Positions 1 through 12,103 are shown, counted from the first letter of the stretch. The stretch is 64,000 nt of DNA from Gonium pectorale (GCA_001584585.1 LSYV01000013.1:1630694-1694693), one strand, 5' to 3'. Translations and numbers: made by a program. The notes: generated by a model from the letters alone, not told the origin.

Positions 1-715
1 CGACGTCGGACCGGCCGGACCGCCGTCCCGACGCGACCGGCCGCGGGCGGCGGCGCGTCCGTCGTCGCGTCACTCGCTCCGCGAGCCGGCTTCGCGGCAG
101 CCTCCTCCCGGGCATGGGCCCTACAGTGATGATGCAGCTGCGGTTGCGGCGGCGGAGCGGGCCGAAAGCTCCCGAGGCGCGTCCTCCAGCGGCCTGGCGG
201 CGAGGCCCGCGCCGCGGCCCCGCCGCCGCGCGGCCGCCGCAGCAGCTGGCAGCCGCTTCGCTGCCGCCGCCGCGGCCACCGCGGGTGGCTTTGCCGGCTT
301 TGGCGCCAGCGGCGGCTCCGCTGGCGCAGCGGCGCCATGCGCGTGCTGTCCGCCGGCGGGCGGTGCCGATGGTGGCGGCAGCGCCAACAGCTGGAGTGGC
401 GCAGCGGCAGTCGACCTCCTGAACAAGCTGCTGGCTATGGGGATCGAGCCGCCGGGGGAGGATTCGGGGGAGGGCACCGACGGCGGCGCCACCAGCGGCG
501 GCGGCGGGGAGGACCAGCGCGCTCCCTTCTTCCGCCGCAGTCGCAAGCGCCTGCCGCTGCACTTTGGGCGCAAGCCGGAGGATGAGGAGGGCGGCGAGGA
601 GGAGGGCGAGGCCGTTGACAGCCCCGCCACGGCGGCGGCGCCGGGCGCGGCAGCAGCAGCAGGTTCAAGGGAGGATGGGGAGGCGGGCACTGCGCGGGGA
701 GGGCAAGGAATGTAG
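1..715 (+). CDS. 3' part of an Ala/Gly-rich hypothetical protein (runs in from the left edge)
   Basis: One frame is open without a stop from base 2 to the TAG at 713-715, so the left end lies outside the window. The translation is Ala/Gly/Arg-rich at first, then less repetitive: a short helical piece VDLLNKLLAMGIEPP, a basic patch FFRRSRKRLPLHFGRK, then an acidic run of Asp/Glu. I recognise no domain. A possible donor (CAG|GTTCAA) lies at 662/663, so the last residues may be intron read-through rather than the true C-terminus. The high GC makes chance open frames common here. The mixed basic/acidic segment is the main reason to think it codes. The function is unknown. Confidence 0.4.
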   Translation, partial: DVGPAGPPSRRDRPRAAARPSSRHSLREPASRQPPPGHGPYSDDAAAVAAAERAESSRGASSSGLAARPAPRPRRRAAAAAAGSRFAAAAAATAGGFAGFGASGGSAGAAAPCACCPPAGGADGGGSANSWSGAAAVDLLNKLLAMGIEPPGEDSGEGTDGGATSGGGGEDQRAPFFRRSRKRLPLHFGRKPEDEEGGEEEGEAVDSPATAAAPGAAAAAGSREDGEAGTARGGQGM

Positions 716-2771
716 GGCCGGTGGTAGAGGGTGTGTGGGCGGCGGCCCGGTCATGGGGGACGGGGAGGGCCGGGGGTTCGCGGACGCCGAGCATGGGGTG
801 GGTCGCGTTGGGCGGTCGGCGCTTGTGCTTCATCACCTATCTGGCGTGCCGTGTCGCTGGCGGCCACGGGGGCTAACCATCCAGCAACTGCGCTCTGGGG
901 CCGGGGCCGGGCGCGTGGCACGCGTATGTACGAGGCCGTACGTGCCGTACGAGGCCGTACGCGGATGCCAGCAGGGTGCAGCCCGTGCAACCCCTGACTG
1001 TCACCGGGGCCTGCGACTACGGGTAGACCTCATCCTCGCGGCGTCAGTCGCACGCGGTACTCTTTTCGGTGGTGGCCTTCCGCACCGAGGCGTCTGGCCG
1101 AACTTATGGCAGGGGGGCTTACGACCCGGCGGAGATCGTTTTGTGCCACCTGAACCATTTCCCAGCCCCCGCTGGCAGCAACAGCCCGAGCGTTTGGACG
1201 AGAGCGGCTACCGTATGTATCGGAGCCGAGGCAAGGGCGCTGGTTACTGGGGGCTGGGGGCGGCACGGGGACCTCCGCTGCAAAACGCCCATGTCCAATC
1301 TGTCCGTGTGCAAAGTCCCCTTGCTTCGCACGTGCTGCGGCTGTTTCCTTCCTGCAGTACATTCTTCTTGTAAGGGTGTTGCCCGCTGACGGAGTATTGA
1401 GGGATGGGTGTAAACGCAGCGCAGGACTGGCATGTGCGGCAGCAAACCCCCGTGATGGCGCTGGCGGCGTTGCGCCGGAACACCCGTGTGACACGGGCGG
1501 GGCTCCTCCATTGCACCCGGTCCGGTAGCCGGCTGTCAGGTCAAAAACGGATATCTCAGGTCTGACTAACAAGCACGTATGCCGTACCCACACCCGACCG
1601 CGCGCGGGGATGGGTGTTGGGGACAGCTGTTGCGGCAGATGTGGAACGAACCGGAGTGCAGGTGGGCCCGGGACGGCCTGGAACTTTGGACCTCCGTGTT
1701 TGGGGGTCAAGGGACAATGGGACTGGCTGGTTGAAGCGCTTGGGCGCGCGAGGCCGCGATGGCGGCACTGGGCCCGGGCCGGGCCATGAGACTACTGCTG
1801 GCCAGGGGCGGGGGCCGGGGCGGGGCAGGTGATTGCGAGGACCGGAGCAGGAGGCGCCTTGAAGCAGGGACACGGAGGGCCGGGCGCGCGCACAGTTTCC
1901 GTTCGGGGAAAACAGTTCAGTTTCAGTTTTCGTTCGTTCCAGATCCTACGACACTGGGGGCGAATGAGGATGCAGCCAAACCATTCCGTCCAACCTCCCA
2001 TGAGTGTCTGCATGACAGTTTCATTGTGAGCGAGGCGGACGAGCTAAGCCACCCGCTAAGCGAGGTGCACGCGGACGGGCCCATACCACGCGCCGTTCGC
2101 GTGGGACTGCCGAGCGCCGAGCTCCTGGCGATGGCGTCCTTCGCCGGGCGGGTGCGTCTCCGTCCACATGAGTAGGGGGATAACAAGCCGCTGACATGTG
2201 CTGGTTCCGGATCTTGTACGGCCTGGCCCTCGCCCAACGGTACAGATAGCGCCGTGGTCATGCAAGCCGTACGTGGAGCGAGGCTTACACACGACCCAGC
2301 ACGCACATTCGCATGACGTAACACACAACCCAGCTGGCAACGTGACGGCTCGCTCCTCAACCTGCTTCTACCGGAGATTGCCGGAGCCCGGTGGCTGAGG
2401 ATTAGGGCGTGCCCAGAGGCCCCGCCGCCGAGCCTTGCTATGTTAATAACTAGGTGATGAAAAGCGGTCCGGGTTTTGGATCGCTTTTCTAACACGGAAC
2501 GCGCGTTTTCTCTATCCAAATGCCGTCCAGGGGCAGGGGAAATACGCGAGTCCGTCCTTAATAAACGCGCCGCCGGGACCTTAGGCCCTTCAAGTGGCGG
2601 GTGGCAATCACTGAAGCTGTAGTTTCTCTCAAATGCGATGGCAAGGTTGCCGCCATCGTGCGTGAAAGGTAGGGGGGACGGGAATGGCGATGGCGGCGGG
2701 CGCATCGGACGCGGGCGCGGACACAGCAGCACGGAGTCGGGGCGTGGGAGCTCACGTGTCGTCTCACGCAG
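716..2771. other. Non-coding or unresolved stretch
   Basis: I see no convincing exon chain here. Open frames exist on both strands but have no recognisable protein features or paired splice sites. It may be 3' flank or long intron of the left-edge gene. Confidence 0.4.
928..961. repeat. Direct repeat of a 15-base palindrome-rich unit, two copies
   Basis: GTACGAGGCCGTACG occurs at 928-942 and again at 947-961. Each copy contains GTAC ends that can pair with each other, so the pair could form a cruciform or act as a protein-binding site. No function can be assigned. Confidence 0.7.
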
Positions 2772-2837
2772 CCGTTGAAGCGGCGGCGTGCGGAGCGGGC
2801 TGTGCGGCTGTTGGCAGAAGCGTACTACTACTGGCAG
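2772..2837 (+). CDS. Isolated candidate exon, gene unknown
   Basis: A 66-base stretch sits between a good acceptor (CACGCAG|) and a near-perfect donor (|GTAGGT). In phase 0 it encodes PLKRRRAERAVRLLAEAYYYWQ-like basic/helical sequence (AERAVRLLAEAYYYW is the clear part), which looks more like protein than the other frames. A possible continuation on the + strand starts after CAACAG at about 2911 and stays open to about 3193, but it overlaps the minus-strand FG-rich model. Only one strand is likely to be right in the overlap. No family is recognised. Confidence 0.3.
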
Positions 2838-2877
2838 GTAGGTGTTGCCGTACAACACGGTACGGCAGGGTTCTCAC

Positions 2878-4335
2878 CTGTGCACGCGGCTCCGAGCCCC
2901 CCCCCCTGCAACAGGACCCTCGCGCGCGTACCCACCCAAAGACCCGCCAGACACAGCGGGGCCGCCTGCACCGGCCGCCGTCGCCGCCAGGGCCGCAGCA
3001 CCCTGGTCCTCTCGACGGTTCCCTGCCCAGTGCAACCGACGGGCCGCCCGGGCCCCCGCTCGCCGGCCCCGCCGGCCCCGCAGGCGCCGCAGGCGCAGCC
3101 CCTGCAGGCTCAGCGGCCGGATGCGGCGGTTGCAGCAGCGCTGCCGCCGCTGCATGCGCACCTCCCTCAGCGGCAGGCAGGGGCGGCGCCTGATAGTCGC
3201 CAGATCCCGCCGGCGCTGCGGACAACGCAGCGCGGCCGTTAAAGGCACCGTTACCGCCGCCGCCGTCAGCGCCGCCACCATCGCCGCCCGCCCAAAGCGC
3301 GGCGGCATCTTCGGCCAGGTCATCCGGGAGGAGCAGCATGTTGATCAGCTGCGCAAAGGCGTCGTCGCCGTCGCCCTCGGCGGCCGCGGCCGCGGCGGCC
3401 GCGGCGCCGGTGCTTTCAGGCGGGGGCCCGTCCCCCCCATGTGCGACTCCGTCTCCCCGCGTGCCCATCCCCTGCTCCTGGCTATGCGGTTGCTGCTGAG
3501 CCGGTGCGGACTGGAGAGCTGAGGGGGCACTGCCGGCCGCCGATGCGGCCCCGGAGAACGAGAACGGGAAGGCGCCCGGAGCCGTTGGCGGACCTGCGGC
3601 GGCGGCGGCGCCGCCGCCGCCGCCGGCCTCCAGGCCGCCAAAGGAGCCAAACGTGCTGCCGCCACCGACGACTGTGGACGAGCCCCCAAAGGTCGAAGAC
3701 GTCCCCGTAGCTGCCGCTGTGCTGGTTGCAGGAAGCTGGCCCAAGGAGGCGAGGAGGGGGGAGGCGGCGCCGGCTATTGACGGCGCGAGGCCGCCGCCCC
3801 GGCCGCCACGACCCGCGGGGCTGCCCCGGCGTAGCGCTCCGGCCCCCCTCGCGCCGCCGCTGCCGGGTGTACGGCCTGCACGCACACGGTGAGGCGCAGG
3901 AAAGGATCCGAGTCGTGGATAAAAACAGGAGCAACAGTAGGGACGGCTAGCTCCGCTGCGTGCGGTACGACAAGCAGGCCGGGTGGAGATTGTGCACAGC
4001 GGGTGGAGGAAGCACAGACTTTGGTCAGTGTGTGCGGCGAGTTACATGGCGTCGAAGGGCACGCGGATGCGGTTGGTGTTCAGGGCCAAGCTCCGTCGTA
4101 AGAGTATCAGCCCACACTACCCAGCATTCTGCTGGACCAACGTCCCCTGCCACACCCGACGTCCGACGGCGTTCCATGCGCACGGTCCCCGGCAGCGCCG
4201 AATAGCCTTCGTCACCATGCCCTCCTCTGATTTGGCACAGCAGCAGAAGCCTTCACCTGTGGCGCGCGATATTCCACCCGGCCCTGCGGAACCCAAGCTG
4301 AAGGAGGGGGCATCGCCGTCCCATGGCACGCCCAT
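2878..4335 (-). CDS. FG-motif and Ala/Gly-rich low-complexity protein
   Basis: Two exons join in phase on the minus strand. Exon 1 is 4335-4257, starting with ATG (MGVPWDGDAPSFSLGSAG) and ending at CACAG|GTGAAG. Exon 2 starts at 3875 after GTGCAG and is open to beyond 2878, where CACAG|GTGAGA is a possible next donor. Phe-Gly and Phe-Ser motifs recur (TFGGSS, TFGSFGGL, FPFSFSG), followed by a long Ala tract and a leucine-rich acidic piece (DDAFAQLINMLLLPDDLAED). FG spacing like this is typical of nucleoporin-type disordered proteins, but the count is small and the match is only compositional. The C-terminal end is not resolved. The distal part, rich in Cys/Arg, looks like intron or UTR. Confidence 0.4.
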
Positions 4336-5084
4336 CTGGCCGTCAGAAAGACCACGTGCTGTGCTTTCACTAACTTTCACTTCAAGCGTCTGGGCTTGAG
4401 CGGCTGCGCGGGCCAGATGTTGCGGTCATAACCAAGAAAACCACAGCGTCTGCCTTTTCATCCCACCAACATTCATTTTTCTTACCAAAATCAAATGCGG
4501 CGAATCCCAGCTTGCTTGCAGGCGTCGGCGTCTTCGCCATTTTTGTAACGGCAAGTTGCTGCCACAAATGCAATCAAACGTTATATTTTAAATTACAGAG
4601 GATAGCTCCTCAAGGGTGATAGGGTCTTTAGATGAGCGGTTGGCTCCGAAACGCCCGTTGTCCTGTTGGCGCGCAGCCCTTGTATAAGCAATGACGCATA
4701 AAATTTATGGATAGAAATCGGAAGCGGGATTTCCATTATGCTGTCTAAAGCGCCTGCCGCTTGGAATCCCGGTTCCTGGAAACTCCCAGCTCACCCCTCT
4801 TGTGCTTTGGGCTGCTATAGTCCTCTATGGTGCCGCTCCCAGCAAACTGAAGCGTTACCTTATGTCCCTCACCCCTTTGCCTCTCGCCTGCACATGTCAA
4901 TCAAGTCACGCTGGCCCAGACCCCATAACACGCGAGCCCAGACCCCCAGCCCCGCCGTCCTACAGCCATTCAAAACACCTGGGTGCTCTTTCTCCATGTC
5001 CCATATACTCTCCAGCGAGCACTGTCATAGCCTCGTCGCTACCGCGCCCCTAATCGCTGTATCCGGCTAGCGACGTGCATAATG
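4336..5084. other. AT-richer intergenic stretch
   Basis: Base composition falls relative to neighbours (runs such as TTATATTTTAAATTACAG near 4580). No exon or RNA gene is recognised. It may include the promoter of the minus-strand FG-rich model. Confidence 0.5.
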
Positions 5085-5335
5085 AGAGGCCGCAGCGAGT
5101 TGGCCGTCACGGCGTTGTGGGAGCTGCTGACAGGCATGTCGCGCTCCAGGCGGATGCCGCGCCGCGACTTGATGCCCAGCAGCACCACCAGGCACCAGCA
5201 CCCCTGCTGATCTGGCGCTTCAGGTTACGTTGTCGCCGGTCATGATGTACGACGGAACTTTTTGGAGGTACGAGTCGTTGACACCCTTGACCTGCGTGGA
5301 TAGGGTGAAGATGACGGGGCTATTGGGGAAACGTG
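5085..5335 (-). pseudogene. Broken coding relic, family unknown
   Basis: Read on the minus strand, about 5335-5223 encodes protein-like sequence (PVIFTLSTQVKGVNDSYLQK, then VPSYIMTGDNVT) ending in TGA. A second open piece in a different phase lies at about 5210-5045 (LLGIKSRRGIRLERDMPVSS, then SHNAVTANSLRPLIM). The two pieces look like one former protein split by a stop and a frame change. No introns, start codon or flanking exons fit. It could be a decayed transposon ORF or a retrocopy. I cannot name the family. Confidence 0.3.
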
Positions 5336-6958
5336 CCGCAACCGGGTAACTGTCTGGTTGGTTGAGCCAACAGACGCCGTACAGCTAAACTGTTTACTAT
5401 GTCAGGACGCTGACAAGATACCTTAGTAAGAATGAGAGACGCAACCAACAAACGACCGCTTTAAGCCTATAGCGTTATTGGCCCAATTCCTCCCGCCATC
5501 CCACGTTGGCCTTAGGCAAGAGCAACCCGCAGCATCAACAGGGGCACTGCAGAGGTTCCAGTATTCTCCACTATCCAGCGTGGGTGCGAGCACGGAGCGT
5601 GGCTTCGTAACATGACTGGCGGCGTTGGCCAGGAGCACGGCATATCGACGGAGCAATGCTGGTAGTTGGAGCAGTGAACGTTTCCCGTTGAGGCAGACAG
5701 CGCGCAGTGCAACCCAAGGTACCAGCAATTCAGAATACGGGTTCGCCAAAGCGGATATGCTGACCCGTAGGGCATCGCCCCGATCCAGGCGCCCCACACA
5801 GTCGCGGCCGCGTATCCTTTTCCATGTTAGGTATAGGGGGTTGGGCCACCAACTTCGACAGCGAGCGCCGCAACCGGGGCTGGGCTACGCCCGTGCCGTC
5901 TTGCGCCACCGGATACTCTGACCATGTACGGTGGGGCACCCGCCGGTTTACGAAGAGCCCGGGTGAGCGTGTGCTAGAACGCCCACTGGATCTATCATCT
6001 CGACATCTCACAACACACACACACACATCACCCACCAGCAGGTAGCTAAGCCGCTGCCCTACACTGGGCGGGCCCGTCTGCTCGACTCCGTCCGTCTCCG
6101 TCGCCTGCTAATGCTGACATGCGTTGTACCCAAAGCCCTACCGGCAACGTAGCACCTTCAGGTGTGAGGTGGCCCTCCCCGCCTCTGCTTAAATCTTCTA
6201 CAGAAGGCGCTGCAGACCTCTCGCAGCGCGGGACGCTGTAAAACAGAGAACCAGAAACGGGGAAGGCAGCCTCTACGGACATATACACCCGAGGGTGTGA
6301 TGTTTCCAGCAGGGCACCGAGTATGGCGGGCGAGGTACACGAGCAGACCGGCCTTCCCGGTGTGTCCACGACTAGGTTGCCCGCCTCTTGCAACGAGCTG
6401 GAGCCCTTCGGCTGGGAGCTTGCAATAGAGGAAGCTAAAGATACCCTAGAATGGGCATGCGCGGTTGCGCGCAACACCTACCACGTTCCTCAGCCACCTC
6501 TGTTGCCCCCCCGCGTTGGCTGGGGGGGCTCTTGATCTCCACTGAACATGGGGACCTTACCATCATCCAACCTCACCTTCGCGCGGCTTCCTGAGGCTCC
6601 CCCTCCCCCGCTAAAGCTCCCACCATAGGAAGGGGCCCTTTCGAAGCAGCTGCGGGCAGCTGCCGCCGCTTTTCCCTGGCATCCAGGGTCCGGGCGCGCG
6701 CGTGGTGCGGGGCTGGGGAGCAGCCGAAAGCGTCCAGCAACGGTGTAAGACAGCAGGAGTCGTCGAGTCGCGAGAGGGCGCGTACTCTTAGTGCCTCGGC
6801 GGCGGGCAGGGCGGGTCACATCGCGCGGCTTGCCTCGGGGACGTCGCCGCGCCGTCGCACATACTGCCGGTACGACCAACTGCTGCGATCGGACGGCTAC
6901 TGCGGGCGTACAGCCCGGATCTCTCTGGGACGACCCACTTCTCCATCGCACGGGTGCA
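5336..6958. other. Intergenic; small CA microsatellite
   Basis: There are no supportable exons. A (CA)n run lies at 6013-6027. Open frames around 5423-5800 and 6046-6477 on the minus strand have no domain, start context or splice pattern. The right end probably holds the promoter of the thaumatin-like gene. Confidence 0.5.
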
Positions 6959-6968
6959 CATATAAGTA
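6959..6968 (+). promoter_or_regulatory. Candidate TATA box of the thaumatin-like gene
   Basis: CATATAAGTA lies about 125 bases before the ATG at 7086. A start site some 30 bases downstream would leave a 5' leader of about 95 bases. This is a sequence match only. Confidence 0.35.
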
Positions 6969-7085
6969 CGCAAGTTATATGCATCCCCGCCTGCTGCACA
7001 GCACCGTCCAGTCAACGGGTTGCGAGACAGCACTGTGCGACGCATAGACCGGCCGGGCACCCGCCGCCAGAAACAACCAGGAACG

Positions 7086-9024
7086 ATGGTGATGTATGAC
7101 AACCCGCAGGGGCAGCGTGCATTACTGCCGCAGTCGCTCGCGAGCTTTCTGGCAGCGCTGCTGCTGCTCCTGTCGGCGGCCCCGCGCGGCGCGCACTCCT
7201 ACGTCCTCCTCCGCAACAGCTGCCCCTTCGCCGTGACCGCGTACTCCCGCTCCGGCGCCGGCGCCACCTCCACCCACGGCCTTGCCGCGTTCGGCGGCCA
7301 GAAGACACTGACCTTCTCCAGCAACGTCTGGACCGCCGGCGTCATCTGGGCGTCGAGGTGCGGCCCCCCGGGCAGCGGGCAGCAGGCGTAGTGGCGGTGA
7401 CGGCAGCAACGTGGGATGGAGGGCGCGGGCAGCAGGGAGGCCGACGACGGGGGCGTGTACGGCATGCGAGTGCTGTATGTGCAGCAATGCGTGGGAGCCG
7501 GGAAGGCGGGGCCGGGGTGACGGCGCTCATGCGGATCCCAAGGCAGCGAGGCATCCTAGCGTGAGAGGATTGCGAAGCAGGCGCGGGCGCCGCCCGGGGT
7601 CGCTCGGCCGGCTTGGATGCTGTGCAATGCCCGGTGTGTAGCTGGCGACCGGCTGGGGTCAAACCCCGCGCAACGCAATACATCGCGGGTATGTGTGCCG
7701 GTCTGTGCGTGCGGGCCGGTCGTGCGCCGCGGCTTTGCCGGCTGCTGCAGGCTCTTCACTTTGCTTCATAGGGTTACTGTGCCGCCCAGCCGGCCTTGAC
7801 GGACTTTCTCATGTGCGGCCCACTGCCCCCCTGTCGGTCGCCCCTTGCCCCGACAGGACGGGCAATACGAACACTGGCCAGAGCACCCAGATCGAGTTCA
7901 ACCTTGGTGTCAACATGGGCAACGGGCACCGCCAGGACTTTTACGACGTGTCGGTGATCAACGCACACAACCTCAACGTCCGAGTGCGGCCCATCAACCC
8001 GCCCAGGGTCAGGTGAGCCAGGACGCGCGCGTGAGCGGGGGCCGATCGACGGGGCCGCGGCGTTGGCGTATTGCGACGTGAGTACGGCAAGCGTTTGTAC
8101 TTGGTGGGGATGGGCACGCTGGTATGGCATTCCATCATTGAGATACAGACCGTACCAGGGCGCAGAGGTGGCAAAGCCATGTACCCGGCGCCCTACTCGC
8201 AACGTTAGTTGCACCTTCGGATATGTACGACCGTAGATGTGGCCATTGCTGTTTCTGTTCTATTACTATACTTAGTTCCTTTAGATTGTTTTGAGCACGC
8301 GGTTTATGAGCTTCCCAACACACCCGAAGGTTCGACGTCACTACCGGTACTGCAGTGGGTCCTTTTCCGTGGGTCGGTACCAGGGGTTCTGCTACTGTGA
8401 CCCGCTGTCCTCCCGACCTCCGCCACTCCCAACAGCACGCACCACCTGCTTCACCCGTCCGACTGACGCCACCCGCTGTCCTTGCCCACCTTCCGCTGCT
8501 GATTGCACGCAGCGGCTTGTGGTGCGGCTCGCCGACGTGCCGGATCTCCAGCCTCCCGTCCTTCTGCCAGAGCCCCAACTACCTACTCGGGACGGACCCT
8601 GCCTGCATCAACGCCCACGGGCCGGGCCAAGCCGTCACGGCGGGGACGCAGGCCTTCAAGAACGCCTGCCCTACGGTAAGCGCTATGCGGCGAGGAGGAC
8701 ATAGTGGCACCATATGGGTGATAGCTGCCAGCCGCCTTGCGGGTCCAAAAGATCACGAGCGATGGCTATCACCAAATGGTCAGCAAGCTGCATGTAGGTG
8801 CAATCCAGTCTGATGCCGGGCTGAGTATACTACTGGCTTCCCGCCTGAGAACTTGATTGTAGCCACTGTACGGGGCCGTACACCGCTCCATGCGCATGTG
8901 AATCCACATGCACCCACTCGTTTGCCCTCTCGCTCTACAGGCCTACTCCTACTCCAAGGACGACCGCACCAGCGTCTTCTCGTGCCAGTGGGGAACCGAC
9001 TACGAGGTCCGCTTCTGCCCCTGA
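7086..9024 (+). CDS. Small secreted thaumatin-like protein
   Basis: Four exons join in phase: 7086-7357, 7857-8012, 8513-8675 and 8941-9024, giving 224 residues. Residues about 12-38 form a signal peptide (a run of Leu/Ala ending GAHS). The mature start [16 protein letters not shown] matches the thaumatin N-terminal strand and its first Cys. Exon 2 carries [17 protein letters not shown], the counterpart of the family signature (F/Y)YDVSLVDGxNxP. Exon 3 holds the Cys-rich [10 protein letters not shown] segment, and exon 4 ends [15 protein letters not shown]...FCP, the classic family C-terminus. Thaumatin-like proteins are secreted and linked to glucan binding and defence. Only 8 Cys are present, against 16 (or 10 in the small class). 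The central part between IWAS and the YDVS strand, which normally carries a GDCxG motif, is very short. A missed small exon in intron 1 cannot be excluded. Confidence 0.85.
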
Positions 9025-11172
9025 GAGCCGGGCGGATTGGGTGGATGGGTGTGCTGCGGCGCCGCGGATGCGGACAGGTGGCGGTGCTCTATCTGCGGTG
9101 CACTACCGAAATTCACATACATAGTGCACGCGTGTGACCATGGTCTGAGGGGGAGAGCTGCGAGTTGGAGCGACAATCGTGCGTTATGAGTGGCAATCAC
9201 CATCCTTCATGGTTTTTGATGAGCATCGGACTCTCCAAGATCAGTTGATGTGGGGAGCGTTGCTTGCGCGTGCCGCATGAGCGAGCTTTTGCTCCCTTCC
9301 TGATCATGTTTTGCACCTTGCATCGTGTGTGCCCTGTCCGTCCCACTGCTAGGCGTTCGGTTCGGTTGTTCCAGCTTGTGCTTGCTGAACTGACCAATCG
9401 CTCAGTGTGCGTATGTGCCGTACCTTGGCGCAACACATGGGGCGGAGATATCAAGCTGCAGCCCAAGCAGGGTGCCAGGGTTGTGTGTATCCGGAACAGT
9501 TGAGAGAGAGTCTCAAAGCAGCGGAGCGTTGCTGACTGTTGTTATGTGAACATGCGTGCCTGCCATTTGGTTTAAGAGTGATAAGGGTTGGGCTTTCCCT
9601 TTCCCGAGCCAAACACAAAGTTGGAACCCCGTGCCCTGACCCTTCATTCCGTAATTGCAAGACCTACGGCTGGAGAACAGCCTCTGATTGCAGTGTGGCC
9701 AATCTGTGGCGTGGTCTTTGGCATTATGACAATCCGTTACAAGAGTCTGTACCAGGCCTTGCTGGGCACGGCTGGGCAGTGCACCAGCCAGTATCATTCA
9801 GGATTGGTGGTTTGTAATGATAGCGGTCGGCCTCCTCGCCACCCTCACCCTTGCCTGCGAGATGTACTCGGGCTAGGTGCACAGTTGCTCGCACGACGAC
9901 TTCCCCGGCTTGCGCCATGTTTAACCACTCAACCGCGCAGGCAAGCAACCCAGCATTGCGGCCTTGGCCTGCGCACGCACGACGCGTCCATTCACGCGGT
10001 GCATCCACTCATCGTACAGGCCCGTTCGATATTATGCTGGTAATGTGGGTGACACAGAAGAGCAATGCGCTTCATTCCGAAAGCATGGAACCAATAACCA
10101 CCCTGCGCTCATCACCGTCTCGTTCAGTATCGCCAAGAGCCGCTTCAAACGAGACTGGCTAGACCGTGCCACGAGCCAGCCCACACAAGACACCAATTGC
10201 CCGTTTCATTACAGTAGCGCAGCGAATACGACGCAGCCCTCCCAAGCCATTGTTTGCACCCTCCCCACCAAGTGCGCGCACGACACCCTTAATACGCAGC
10301 ATCACAATGCCCGCCCGGCATATGGCCGTTGCCACCTGCAGAGAGTATTGCGCAGCTCGCTACATCTGTTCAGCCAGCTTGCGCCGGTCCGATATTGCAG
10401 AGCGTGCTCACAATGCCACAACCTCTGTTTGAGAGGGGGACGACACAAGGTATTCATTCCTGCATAACCCGTGAAGTGGCCGAAAGGTCCCATGCCACGC
10501 CGCCCAGCTTTGCCTACCCTCGCCACTTGTATCATGTCGCAGCGGGACCCACCCACAGCATCTACTCATCACGACGGCGTACTACAGTTGGCCGAGCAGC
10601 AACAAGTCAAGGCTGGGTGCTTGCTGTCGAGCCAATCGCGGTAGTGGGCCCGAACCTTGTTGTCTCATCGCCACATCCGTTTGCAGGGCCGCGTTAGGCT
10701 GCGGCTGCGGACGAGCAATCGCGGCCCCTGCTGTCTGTATCATCACAGCGGGATCTGTGGCGGCCTGCTCTTCCTCCTTCGGTTGAGAAGGGCCACTGCG
10801 GCCCCGCTCACACTGGACGTCGCTGTCGTCCGATTGGCCTCCTCCCCATCCTGCTCTTCCTCCACCAGGCAGGCTATGCCACGAGCCCTTCTCTTCAGGC
10901 TCCAGTACTCCGCGGGCGCGCTTGGCACCCGCTGCTGCTGCTCCCTGGTGCTTGATGGCCGCGGAGGGAAAGCCGTGCACTCCCAGTCCCAGGACGTCCA
11001 AGGAGCGTTCTTGGCTCGGATAGAGCAGTGGGCCTCCTACCTGCACGGTCAAGATATGCGTGCCCGCCAACCATGTTTGAGGGTAAAGCCCAGGCAATTT
11101 GCTGAAAAAAGAGAAACCTACTGTGTGCTGTATCAAAGCCCACGGACAATACTGTCCTCCGGCCCCTTGACA

Positions 11173-11719
11173 CCCCCCCCCCCCGTGGTCTTGGCCAAGC
11201 CGCCTCGCGCACCCTGCCGCCTGGTGCCCCTCCAGTTGGTGGGAGAGTCCGCTTGCCAGCCGAATGCTCCATTGGCACTTCGCCGAACTGCTGGTTAATG
11301 TTGCTGATAGCCGGCTGATATCCGTCGTTCTTCTTTCCCCATCGGCGCTTCCTCGAGCCTCCAAGCCACGCGAGCATATTGTTGCAGTTGCGACAGCTGG
11401 AGCTGTCCAAGCCGATTTGTCCAAGCCGGGCAGTTCACAGTCCCTTACGGCATACCGGTAACTCGAATAACATGTATGTTACTGACGGCCGAGGGGCGAA
11501 GAGCAGCTGTATTGTTACTCTGCTCATTACTACTCTGTTTTCGTTTCGTCAAATAGTGGAACCTTGCACAAGCAGTCTTCGCAAGGAGCTTTAGAGGATT
11601 GCGGTTAGCACCAGACGCAAAGAAGCACATGACCGTACGTCGTATTCCGTGACTCTCCTGGGGTTGCACGGTCTTCGGCCCAGGAAGGACAGTATGGCCT
11701 GCCCCCCCGCCCCCCCCCC
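11173..11719. repeat. Poly-C tracts
   Basis: A run of 12 C lies at 11173-11184, with broken C runs at 11702-11708 and 11710-11719. They are short homopolymers and likely sequencing or assembly weak points. Confidence 0.8.
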
Positions 11720-12020
11720 ACCCCATACACACTCACAGCCCAGAACCCACAACTCTCCATCGCAATGCAATCCCTTTGGACCTGCTTGCAGTGCGCGGCG
11801 GCGGTTGCACTGGCGACTTGAGCTATCTGGCTTGTCGCTGCGGAGGCGCAAGGACGGGCGGGCGGGATACGAAGCGCGAGAGCCTCTTGTCGCTGCAGAG
11901 ACCTAGTATGCGATGGGCTGCTGGGTGGGAGCACAGTGGCGGTAGTGGAGTTTGGGCTGGGGCTAGGCGAGGTGGGAGAGGGATTTTGGAGCCATAACTT
12001 CGGGATGCAGTTCATGGGCG

Positions 12021-12100
12021 GGCGGGGTGCTTGCTAGGCGCATGTTGATGGGTAATGATGGGTAGGACCAGTCGGACGGCGGGGCGCTTTCTAGGCGCAT
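12021..12100. repeat. Imperfect 23-base direct repeat upstream of CURT1
   Basis: Copies at 12021-12043 and 12078-12100 differ at two positions and share the core CTAGGCGCAT. They lie about 245-320 bases before the CURT1 ATG, so they could be promoter elements or a small duplication. Confidence 0.7.
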
Positions 12101-12103
12101 TAG

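Noticed and set aside
7658..7676. tRNA T-arm-like GGGGTCAAACCCC
   Set aside because: No matching anticodon arm, acceptor stem or D arm around it, and it sits in a thaumatin-gene intron.
10582..11424. 280-codon minus-strand open frame with a 213-codon + strand frame over it
   Set aside because: No domain, no start context or splice partners, and both strands are open, as expected by chance in GC-rich DNA.
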